The notes under the pieces were generated by a model. That model did not search any database. It saw only the letters and a list, made by a program, of their open reading frames with translations, and had not been told where the DNA came from. Shown piece by piece: positions 1 through 10,179 of a DNA stretch of 64,000 nucleotides. The DNA lies in NCBI RefSeq assembly GCF_000218685.1, contig NW_006763293.1:1234720-1298719 (forward strand), written 5' to 3'. Made by a program: the position numbers and the translations under genes. Origin of the DNA: Serpula lacrymans var. lacrymans S7.9. Its lineage: Eukaryota > Basidiomycota > Agaricomycetes > Boletales > Serpulaceae. Every line of letters starts with the position of its first letter. The stretch's first letter is position 1.

Positions 1-3000
1 ATCACGGTAGTTGCGTTGGCCAATTTACGACTCATCGCCATTTCTAATAGGGCGCGAATGATTCGACCGCCATTCTGGGCTACGTAAGCGGCATCTGATA
101 TGAGCGCGAAATCGTCCACAGGAAGCTTGGAGATGTAGGTTTGAAGAAGGATATTAACCTTTCCTTGGCTTGTATCCGTACCACCCTATAAGCCTATTAA
201 CAATATGGAGAGTGAATAGTTAACCGTTACTGACCCGCACAGCGCACGGAATAATCCCCATCAGGAGTTCTAGCTCCTTGACTTCCGACTCCCGAATTTG
301 GATTTGTTCGAACTAAAGATATAGGTGAGATTGGCACAAGTCCATCATAATACCGTTAACTCGCCTCTGTGCTCATACTGAGCATCGCTAGCACATCAGC
401 CTCAGTCATTTTGGGCTTGAGCTCTTTGTTGAATATCTCGACCGATGAATGCCTAATGTAATATCTCGCGGCAATCCTGCCCAAATCAGTGGCTGCCAAT
501 GCACCAGTGCTTTGATCAAAAACAATCATACGTGCATCAGCCAGTTTCTTCGCAGCCAAAGTTGCCAACTCGCTACGCTTGTGACCCAACTGAGGATCAT
601 CTACTAGCGTTTCTCGAGAAATTCCTATGATAAAAGTTCATATTGTAAGATGAGTACGCAAGGACATTTGCATACCATAATGTGTAGGGTTTTTCCGCAT
701 GCGTACAAACAGATAAGTGTACCCCAACCACCGAACTGCTTCGTTTGTGTTTGATACCGTTCCAAGTGATATCTCGGCGTTGAGCGAGTCAATCATGCCT
801 GCCGTGAACCTGCATACAATGTCAACCTTAAGTTTAGTATATCCGGAGGAAATTTTACTTGGACTCGATAGGATTCTGCAGATTTAATTGACTGGTCAGG
901 GCGATTACACACTAATGATTTACACGACTTGCCTGAGAGTTCACAGCATCGAGATAATGCTGTAATTTATCCTCTGTGGTGCAGATATAACCCTCTCCAC
1001 TTGTCTCAAGACCTGGGCGACCGGCTCGACCAAATACTTGAAGAACGTCGAGGACTGACAGATCTACAAATGAGCCTTTGGTGCTATCGTAAACCTGGGT
1101 CCCCTTTATAATGACTGACAGCATATTATTGACAATGTGAAACCTCCCACGACGCACAAGATAACTCACCAGCGTGTGCAGGCAAATTCACACCCCAAGC
1201 AAGGGTTGCAGTACAACATAATACCTGAAGAAAGAGTGAGCCAAACGGAAGTACTATGACAGCGTGTTGAATAACCTTGATTGCTCTGGCCTCGAACATT
1301 CTTTCCATCATGTTACGGTCTGATCGTAACATGCCTGCATGGTGAATTCCAAACCCATTATCGAAAAGTTGTTTCATTTCCTTATTTCTGGATTCTGCAA
1401 TACTTCGACGGAAAAGTGACCATTGTGGATGTTCTTCACAGGAAAATTCATCCAGCGTTCCTTCCGCTAGTGCAGCTTCTTTCAGGGACAAGGCAGTCTT
1501 CACAGTTTCTTTTCGTGCATGAACAAAGACCATAACTTGATGACCTTGCTTAACCAGCTCTGCAACTTTTTCGTATGCGACGCGTTCGATATTTTTGCGT
1601 GATACTGCACTCCCAGGCTTTCCTCTTACACCGATATAGTGTTGTTCCAGTGGAACTGGCCGAAATGAAGAATCGAAGTAAAACAGTCCTGCTTGTGGTG
1701 AAACGCTGCAGCATATTTACTTAATTAAAACTGGTACCATTTATGAAAGCACCGACCTTAAAAACTCTGCAACATCCTTGTAATTAGGCAAGGTAGCACT
1801 CAGGCCAACAATACGGATGACAGACTGGCTTGACTCGACCTACAAGAATCAGAAAAGATAGGATAGGCGTATAAGCATATAGGTTAACAAACCTGTCGTA
1901 ATGTGCGAGCCACGATGGTTTCAATAACTGCTCCACGTTCTTCATTTAACAAGTGTACTTCATCAATGATAAGCAATTTGAGAAGCTAGATATTGACTCA
2001 TTGGTGAATAATTATTGCCCGAGGTAAGTTGCATAAACCAACCGATGATATGTCGCCTTCACCAGAGGGCTTTCTGGTTACAACGTCCCACTTTTCAGGA
2101 GTTGTGACGATAATCTGCGTTTGCGCAATTTCGGCCTTGGTCATTTGCATATCCCCTGACAAAACGACTTCAATCATATGACTGGGAAATATAACATGAA
2201 TGCAGACCTGTTAATTCGCGGACTACGATCGAAAGCCACTTCAAACGTTGACCCAGCTTGCGTACGATTTCTGAGGCCAGAGCTTTCATAGGAGCGCTAA
2301 TCATAATTCCTTAATATATGTCCAGCCTTTCACGAATACGGGACTACGAAGACCCACACATATATGATCTTGAAACTGTCCCTCGCAATTGTCGAATGTA
2401 AAGGAAGATCTGGGTTGAGGACAGAGCGATTTTGATCAAGTACACGTAAGATCGTTAACATAGCTACGTCGGTTTTACCCTGATTTTCCGAAAGAGTTTC
2501 AGCAGTGATACTGCTATACACGTAGATAGAACTTACAGCACCCGTGGGAGCTATTCATAATCACGATTTAGGAAAAGACGACGACTGATGGATTCTTCGA
2601 CCTACCACAAACTAACATATTTTCATTAGAACAGTACGCAGTGGGATAGACGATGGATTGAATTCTGTTTAAAGAAGTGTATTTCTGTGGAGTATATGCA
2701 GCGTGTCAATCAGAAAAATAGAGCAGACTTACAGGAAATGACTGTCTGCAAAGTTGGTCCAGTTCAGATATTGATATAGAGCGTTCAAAAGCGCGAGGTG
2801 GAACAGTTTTTGCAGGAGGTATTATAACCTCTTCGTAGTGCTGCAGAAAGTGAAGCACAAGCGAATGAAAGAAAGTAAAGACGTACCTCATAATCATAAG
2901 TCAAGGTGCCCAAAGGTAAAGCGTATTTAGTACCATACTGAGAGAATATACTGCCTTGATCAAGGTTTGCCGACGTATATACATGGGGTAACACTTCTGG

Positions 3001-3821
3001 CGCAGGTTGCTGAAAACTGGTCAAACTTAGCACACCACAACTGTTAGCCAGACTCACAGCAGTGTTCGAAAATAAAGAACGGGATGAATTTGCTTTCATC
3101 ACTTCTTCCATACGCCGACGAGCCGTATGTAGATTAAGGCTGGACGTCTTGTCATCTGATGATGCTGGCATGGGACTATCGAATTCAAGTAAAGCTGAAA
3201 TCTAATAACAGTCAGAATTAACCCAAACAATACAGATGAACCAACTTCTTGGAAAATAGAGGGACGGTGGTCAAGAATATGCGAAACGAGTTCGACATTT
3301 TCAAAGCCAACAATTTCAACTACTTCCCCTGATATCAACTCGTTCGACCGAGAGCTAGAGAGTATCGAATACAGAGGACCCAGAGATTTCTCAATTTCAG
3401 GCATTCTGATGACCGATCTGAGAGCTGGACTTCACGACGTAAAAGCACGTACGACAAGAGCTTCGACACCATGGTCTGAGAAGGAGTTTCGAGGGCACTC
3501 CATTGTTGAAGTCCAATATATACGTCTAAGATAGACTCCCAAGCCTCGTCTTGAAGATCATCGTTGTAGCTATCGTAATCTCAAAGATAGAAATCGATAT
3601 AGGGTGAGTAGAGAATCAACATTGACCAGATGAAATCACAATACCGATCATGCCGGTCGACTCTCCCCTGAATGGTTTGGATTGTGAGTTTGACGTGTCG
3701 CATCCAGAAAAAACCACTACTACCTGAGCCATTCATCTAAGACATTACGCTTCTCGATGCTTTGACTGGTTCCAGATATCGTCGAATGGAGATGCCGCGT
3801 CAAAAGATCAAGGTCAGTCAT
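1..3821 (-). CDS. SLH1: Slh1/ASCC3-like Ski2-family helicase, N-terminal half (runs off left edge)
   Basis: RNA helicase of the Ski2-like class. In the family (yeast Slh1, animal ASCC3) it works in the ASC-1/RQT complex, splitting stalled or collided ribosomes in the cytoplasm. The gene starts at ATG 3821 ([13 protein letters not shown]) and runs leftward through many short introns. Visible in order: a divergent N-terminal region, the [16 protein letters not shown] segment before cassette 1, the Q-like segment [12 protein letters not shown], Walker A APTGAGKT (built across a micro-exon), DEVH box in [16 protein letters not shown] (near 1950-1980), SATLPNY (near 1790), and the cassette-1 C-terminal motif [10 protein letters not shown] Sec63-type segment ([20 protein letters not shown]) reaches base 1. 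The second cassette lies outside the window. Brr2 was considered, but KGSFVDL plus [10 protein letters not shown] fits ASCC3/Slh1 better. Exon borders are approximate. Confidence 0.9.
2537..2550 (-). other. 14-nt micro-exon encoding most of Walker A
   Basis: On the minus strand an exon ends ...GTTTGTG before GTAGGT (intron 2551-2605, ending AATAG). A 14-nt exon CTCCCACGGGTGCT follows, then GTAAGT, and the next exon opens with GGTAAAACCGACGTAGC. Splicing gives V-C-A-P-T-G-A-G-K-T in frame, restoring the expected ASCC3 P-loop. Skipping the micro-exon would shift the frame and destroy ATP binding. Confidence 0.85.
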
Positions 3822-4142
3822 GCTAGATAATCCAAAATTCTAAACGCTCATTCCTTAGCAATGAAAGAGAATGCTTACAGTGGTAAAAGTATGCCGTTCA
3901 AGATGAGGTCGCAGTGTGCCAAGTCCGAGTTGAAAAGTAAGTACTAGCAAGGTCGAGTCAAGTACTACCATAATTTAAACAAGTGAGTCCAAGTTGACTC
4001 GGATAAAGTGGAAGTTCGGTTTTAACCGAGATCGTAGCGGCACCGAAGGAACCTGAAGTTGTTTCAGTCCACACCAAACTTGGGCTTGTAGACAAACTCA
4101 TTCAAATTCACTGTTCAACCCCACTACAGTCAATCCAGCTAA

Positions 4143-6143
4143 ATGAGTGCTTTCGGATCAGGTCTTTTTGACGCTTCAAAGTCATCAACGACACCCAAAA
4201 CAACCTCTTCTAACTGTACGTTCTATATTCCATGGTTCTAGGGCTGCTGCTATGAGCTAAATCTTTGGTGTAGTCTTCAGTATCCCCCCAGCATCCACGA
4301 CACCAACGGCCGGTATGTTCCCTTACATGCCTTATTCATCATCGTCGTCACGTCTGGATAATCCTAGGATCTACGGCACCACCAACTGGGGGTCTTTTCG
4401 GCTCTGTGGCCAAACCCGCAGAAAGTACCCCGACAGCTAAATTTCCTGGAGGTAGCATGTTTGGTGGCAGCTTGTTTGGAAAGAAACCGGAAGACTCAGC
4501 CCCGACGCCAACATCGAGCTCGACGGGGAATGCAACCTTCCCCGCATTTGGTGCCGTTAACTCTACATCGTCTCGTGAGTTAGTCTTTAGAGAATATCAT
4601 AGGCCTATGAACAAACATTTCCTTCTACAGCCGCTGGTGGTGGATTATTTGGCTCCAGCGCGAAGGCTGATGCGCCTGCGACTGAGAAGAAGGATACACC
4701 ATCATGTATGTGTTACTTTTGAAGTCCTCATAATTCGCATTTGAACACATCCTGCAGTCAACCTTTTTGGGTCCAAGGACACGTCTGGAGAAAAGAAAGA
4801 CGCGACACCAAGTAAGAGACGTGCATTAGTCCTTCTTAGCTAGTCTTTAGTGACCAATGTTGCAGCCCCGTCTATACTGGGTTCATTCGGTACCAAGGAT
4901 AGTTCAGGAGAAAAGAAAGAGGGAACCCCAGGTGTGATAGCTCAGGATACCACAAGCTCTGTCCCCTGGCTAACTTTTTGAAAGCGCCAGCAACATTCAA
5001 CTTATTCGGAACGAAGAATCCAGTACCTGAGAAAAAGGATACGCCTTCAGGTATGAGCTCTTTTGGCCTGAAAATTCATCATTAATCAGGCAATCCACAG
5101 CTCCTTCTTTCAGCTTAGGAGATCCGTCGAAAGACTTATCTGGGGAGAAGAAAGATGCTTTGTCGGGTAGGTCGTGAAGTATAATTATCAGTGGCATTAG
5201 TCTCATTTTATCAGGTGCGAGCAATACAAAGGGAGCGGAAGCGGATAAATCGAAGGATTGTAAGTACAATTAATCTTTATACTACTGGCATCCGTAAAGT
5301 AATATCTCTGATCGCCAGCGTCGGCTCCCTCGCAGGCTAATATATCGGTAGCCCCACCATCAATGCTAAGAGGTAAAACTATTGAGGAAATCGTGAATAA
5401 ATGGACAGCCAACCTAGAGCTTCATGTCCGCGAGTTCAGCTCATTTGCTGGAGAAGTGGCTGTGTGGGATCGCGCCCTCATGGAAAATGGTAACAATGTA
5501 AGATAAAGTCTTGTGGTTTAGTATTCTGCATGCGGCTGACTTGCATTGACTGGTCAGCTGTCTGCGCTGTTCAGTCATGTACTGGCAGCGGAGCGAGAGC
5601 AAAATGAAATCGATCAATCTCTGGACCACATCGAGCAACAACAAAGGGATCTTTTGGGAGCCTTGGAAGGATACGAAAGATCAACAGACGAACTGCTAGG
5701 CAATCAAGCGGGTGGTCTTCGGGCTCTTGATACAGGCCCCGCAGACTCGGAACGAGACAAAAGGTGACCAGTTTCTACCTCCGGGCCTGACCAGTCCTTA
5801 CGTGTTTTATTGCAGCTACACGTTGGCAACCGAGCTACACGCCCAATTGGACGACCTATCAGGATCACTGACGCAGATGATTGATTCAGTAAACGCTCTT
5901 TCTTTGTCGTCGGCCCCCTCCGGTGGTGCCTCTCAACCGTTTGGTACAGACGATCCCATGGCTCAGATCTCCCACATCCTCAGTAGCCATTTAGAAAGTT
6001 TGCAATGGATAGATAACGCCGTTAATCTGGTTGAAACAAGAGTTGGTGAGGTTGAGAAGAGGGTGCAAGACGTTGGTGCAGTGAGCGTTGGAAGCACCGG
6101 AGGCAACTTTACAAGATTCAGAGGGTTTGGCTCAGGTAGATAG
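4143..6143 (+). CDS. NSP1: Nucleoporin Nsp1/Nup62 family
   Basis: FG nucleoporin of the central transport channel. In the family the C-terminal coiled coil binds Nup57/Nup49 and Nup82 partners, and the N-terminal FG region forms the permeability barrier. The start ATG 4143 gives MSAFGSGLFDASKS. The N-terminal half carries GLFG/LFG-type repeats in a Ser/Thr/Pro/Lys-rich background, with a recurring LFGxKD...EKKDxTP unit encoded on successive very short exons (about 4760-5225). From about 5370 comes the conserved Nsp1 C-terminal domain: IEEIVNKWTANLELHVREF, AVWDRALMENGN, LSHVLAAEREQNEIDQSL, a Q-rich coiled coil, and a final helix around LESLQWIDNAVNLVETRV before the stop at 6143. At an estimated 480-520 residues it is near the short end for Nsp1. 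It runs divergently from the neighbouring helicase, with starts 321 bp apart. Confidence 0.88.
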
Positions 6144-6612
6144 GTAATGATCTAGGCAGGTGTCAGACAAAAGCACGGCTTCGCTGTCTACACTATATTC
6201 CACACAGGATAGTAGAAGATGATTATTGTTCCTAGGCAACATTTCGTTATGTACTGTTGGCCAACTTAACACACCAATTTGATGAAACGAATATTCTATG
6301 AGCTTTCGCAATAAGCTCACTTACATCTGTTTTCAGTTAGCTGGGTACGTACACATACATAGACTCGTGACCAGTTGCGTACGTAAGCTCAACTCATTAA
6401 CAATTTCGTGAGCTTGCGAACGGACTGGGAAACGTGGACGTCACAATGGCAGGTCACAGTTGTTCACTGCCAAGCGTGACAAGGGACTTGGCCAAAATTC
6501 GGTGAAATAATCTACGTTTGAGTGAATCTAGATACACTTCAGGCCGTGTATTATAGCTTTTTATCCAACAATAATAAGTTCATTTTTGGTAAAACAGATA
6601 TTCTTTTGAGTA
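6144..6612. other. Intergenic, no gene seen
   Basis: AT-rich spacer between NSP1 and the 3' end of the DUF6589 pseudogene. Only short shadow frames are present; I see no repeat with a partner in this window and no tRNA-like structure. Confidence 0.5.
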
Positions 6613-6834
6613 TTACATTTCACAATAACTGGAACCGGTATCTGTGTCAATATCAATATCTGTCTCATCTTCTTCTTTGCTTTCCTCGTATATGTTGACA
6701 CCACCCATATCCTCTGTATCCATATCAAGCGAAATATCCTCTGGCCCTTCAAGTGTGAGTGTCTCTTCTCTCTCATCTTCCCTGGCTGAGTGCTCAAAAT
6801 CTCCCTCTTCCTCCTCTTCCTCCATATCTGCGTC

Positions 6835-7248
6835 TGTTACGATCTCTATTGGACATTTAAGGACTACTCATTTCTCTTTACTCATCGGTTATACCATTGG
6901 ACCGATGAGTCATTTCCTTCACGTACACTTCCGTTCCTCTCGCATTTGCAGTACTTATTATAGTACTTAGTCCTCAACGGACGGACCTGCCCTAGATAGG
7001 ACCTAACTCCTATCACCGATTCATTTCCATTATAAATACACATGTAACAGCAGTAGTATTCTCTAATACAATTCTACACAGTTACGCTTACAAAGCTAGA
7101 CTCCTAAGATCAGACTTCTACTCAGAAGAAGACCAACTCTTGTTGGAAGAACTCAACTCAGAACTATATTCTCGAACTTGTCTTCGGATAAGTCTCCCTT
7201 GAAACCTCGATGAACCCTCAGACTTTGTTACGCACAAAGTGCTTAACA
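6835..7248. mobile_element. Solo LTR, family D
   Basis: A 414-bp segment starts TGTTACGATC and ends GCTTAACA, flanked by a perfect 5-bp duplication GCGTC (6830-6834 and 7249-7253). Removing it plus one duplication joins GDGDA to DMEEEEEE in the DUF6589 frame. A TATAAATA-like box near 7034 suggests plus orientation. No other copy exists in the window, so the family is unassigned. Confidence 0.85.
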
Positions 7249-8443
7249 GCGTCCCCATCTCCTGCAATTCCCTCGTTAACCACTGTACTGGATTCTCCTG
7301 GTAAGTCATTCATAACTGGTGTCGTCGTTGCTTCAGTATCTGTAACTGGTGCAGACATAGGCTGTGCGCTTCCAGGTCCTATGACTGGCTGTAATTGCCG
7401 ACGAGCCTGAAGTCTTTTAAAGACTTTATTGTACTCCTCAATTGGGTTGTTTGTTGCGTCTGTGAGTTGCTGAAGACCTATGGTTATGACATCTGGCACT
7501 GGTAAATCACCCTCATCAAGCTGTCGTCCATGTTTGATGGAATCTATTTCATGGTCCATGAGACTCAACATGAGTACTGGGATGTCTCTAGTTAAGTCCA
7601 ACGGCTCATGCATTAGTCCTTGTTTCGTTCCAAGGAGTGAATTCATTGTTCATGACAGATGCCGAAGGATATTAACACATGGTGCCACCATATCTAACCA
7701 CTCCCATGATGCAGAGCTGCCATAGGCTTGGTAAAAGTTCTTCACAAAAAATTTCTTTAGTTTACTATTGTTCTGAGTTACGCTGTAAAATGACATACCC
7801 TTATCCAATAGTCCATATGCTCTTGCATTAGGTCCACTTCAATGAAGCTATTCTGTTTCCCTGTTGGATTCACCAGCCAGTTACTGAGAACCAGTTTCCT
7901 GCCAAGCATCATAAGGTTAAACAAACAAGTTTCCCATGAAGAAGTAATGCTATATACACTACGCTGTCTGGCCAAACACACAACAAGATGTGTATTAGAT
8001 ACAGCATCTCATATGCATATTTTGAGTGGCCTGTGCCTCGGTAACTGAGGGCCATTAACTTGAGGGCCATTATCACCCGACCTGAATCTCCATCCTTGAC
8101 TGCGTCTGTCAGCTCCCTTGAAATAATAGCATCACAAAAGAAAAGCACAGCATTTTCAAATACCATATCACCTGCTCGTATGTTGTTGCCCTGGGCATGT
8201 TCTCGTTGCTCTCGCAAAACTGCAATCAGCTCATTATCAGTATACTTGTCCACAATTGTTCCTGCATGAACCTTGAGCGTCTCCCATGATGTAATGGCCT
8301 TGGAACAATCTTCGAGTGAGGTTACTGAACTGACCAGGAGTAGGCAATGTAGAACATGTGCATATAAAGACACAAATACCAAATCCCTGCACGTTTGGAA
8401 TGGGGGCAAAGAGGTGAGCATTATGGGATAGCGGTGGAGGCGA

Positions 8444-8463
8444 TAATAAAACTAAGTGAAACT
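8444..8463 (-). mobile_element. Remnant of copia-1 3' LTR
   Basis: TAATAAAACTAAGTGAAACT matches the inner end of the 5' LTR (21546-21565, TCATAAAACTAAGTGAAACT) with one mismatch. It starts exactly after the target duplication. The rest of this LTR and the RNase H end of pol were lost in a deletion that also removed the 5' part of gypsy-A. Confidence 0.75.
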
Positions 8464-8467
8464 ACAA

Positions 8468-9466
8468 TAGATTCATGTCGAACTTCACCAAGGATTTCTA
8501 TCAAACCCTTGGGATTGAACCCAGTCTGTCAACAGGTTACCACCCCCAAACTGATGGGCAATCCGAACGAATCAATCAAGACCTGGAACACTACCTGTGC
8601 ACGTTCATTAATCACCAACAAGACGACTGGGCTGATTGGCTAGCCATTGCCAAATTTACATACAACAATCACCTTCACTCCGCGACCAATCAGACCCCCT
8701 TCTTCGTAAATTATGGTTCTCACCCTCGTAAAGGGACCAGTCAGAAGCCTTCCGGACGCTCGCAAGCTGCCGAAGATTTTGCAACCTCTATGACGAAATT
8801 ACACGAGCAAACTTGATAATCATTACTGCTTGCTAATCAAAATCTCAAAAAGTACTATGACCGAAAACGCACAGAAGCACGGGAATATCACAAAGGGGAT
8901 AAAGTGTGGTTAGAAGGTACTCATATTTCCACCGATCGGCCGATGAAGAAGCTAGACGATAAGCAATTTGGCCCGTTTACGGTGAAAGCAAAGGTCGGCC
9001 CATCCGCTTATCTCCTTGACGTCCCTAGATCATGGAAGGCGATCTATCCCGTATTCAACAAAATCCTATTATCACCGTATCACACGCCGGAATTTCCTAA
9101 TCAACCTCGTACCTCGAAACCTCCGCCGATCCAAGTCGATGGCGTGGTTGAATACGAAGCCGAAGAAATCATCGCTTCGCGACCCACTAAACTAAAAGGG
9201 GTCAAGCTTGATTACTTCATCCATTGGAAAGGATACCCGATCACGGAAAGGACGTGGGAACCCGATCATCACTTAAAAAATTCTCCCTCGCTCATCACCA
9301 CCTTTCATCGCCAACACCCTGCCGCCCCGCGCGTAATTGCTGCTGCCGCCTTACAATTCTGCCCTTACGAAAATTTCACCACTACTACCGAAAAACCCCG
9401 CCTCTTCGACTGGATAACAAACCGCTTCACGGATTGCGGCGCTAAAGTTCTTGGGACAAGAATATA
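8468..9466 (+). pseudogene. gypsy-A pol remnant: integrase C-terminus and chromodomain
   Basis: The frame opens inside the integrase core (SNFTKDFYQTLGI) and keeps the YHPQTDGQSERINQ signature with the catalytic Glu region, then the FAKFTYNNHLHSAT-like segment. Two adjacent in-frame stops (TGA TAA, 8814-8819) break it. The same frame continues with KKYYDRKRTEA, the GPY-like module (FGPFTVKAKVGPSAYLLDVP) and a chromodomain (VEYEAEEIIASR, IHWKGYPITERTWEP). It ends at 9466 just before the purine tract. The chromodomain places it with chromoviruses, which in the family target heterochromatin. It cannot move by itself. Confidence 0.88.
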
Positions 9467-9482
9467 AAAGGGGGGGGGGTAA

Positions 9483-10179
9483 TGTAAGGACCATTTTATT
9501 ATTTTCTTATCTTCGCTATGTCTTGGTTCTCGAACACTTTTCCCATTACACCTCTGGCTCTAGGGCTAGAGGTATCCTTTGCCGTTTTACTTCTCATAGC
9601 CCTCACAGGCTTTCTTAACCATCACTACCATTTTATATCACAGATCAGAGACTGGGTATCGCTCCCAGCCAGCCAGCACACTGGGTAGGGACTGGTAGTA
9701 GGCATCTCGCCAACCAGCTCCAAGCCTCAGTAAAGCCTGGTTATACTGATAATGCCTTATTCAGGATCATACCTTATTATGAGGATACGGTTCCTGAACA
9801 CGCGTGACAATCCTCTATTATTAGTACAAGTCTCTCACCTGCTGATTAATCAAGTTAAAAGTCGTACAATAGTTGTTCTCTCTTTTTCTTATTGGTCGAT
9901 TGATTCCTCAGACCACTTTTCATATATTCTCCTTTCGGTCTGAGGAGCGAACAGTTCACTATATAAAGCCCTACCTATTCATGTATGGCTCCTTAGTTTT
10001 CTATTACTGAATTTACCCGCTTTACTCCTCAACAAGAACTTTTGAAGCTTACCTCTCAAAGTCCTCTACTCGCTATATTTACTAGCGTCTGTCGACCTCA
10101 AGCTCATCGAACCCCTTACTCCCTGCAAGTGCAGAAGGAGACAGGTTTCGTTTTTGTTATAGTTTATCGTTGCCTCACA
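9483..10179 (+). repeat. LTR-A (3' LTR of gypsy-A)
   Basis: A 697-bp LTR from TGTAAGGACC to CCTCACA, directly after the purine tract. Its inverted counterpart lies at 14127-14823 and has the same length. The two differ at scattered positions. Confidence 0.88.

Larger units (their letters stand above)
8464..10179 (+). mobile_element. 5'-truncated Ty3/gypsy chromovirus gypsy-A with 3' LTR
   Basis: The 3' end of a plus-strand gypsy element: integrase C-terminal half, chromodomain, a purine tract AAAAGGGGGGGGGG (about 9466-9479) and a complete 697-bp LTR (9483-10179, TGTAAGGACC...CCTCACA). The right border cuts the copia-1 RNase H region after STSGSVF. The left border is a deletion junction with the copia-1 LTR remnant, so no target duplication can be shown. 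Confidence 0.85.

Noticed and set aside
6878..6908. Perfect 9-bp hairpin ACTCATCGG/CCGATGAGT, considered as a ribozyme core
   Set aside because: No GAAA partner and no second stem fit a hammerhead; it lies inside the solo LTR-D and is probably incidental.
6644..6970. Ser-rich plus-strand frame (MSISISVSSSSLLSS)
   Set aside because: It is the mirror of the acidic C-terminal tail of the DUF6589 pseudogene on the minus strand, and it crosses the solo LTR-D border.
9470..9480. G run before LTR-A considered as sequencing error
   Set aside because: Its position directly 5' of a 3' LTR is that of the polypurine tract, which explains it.
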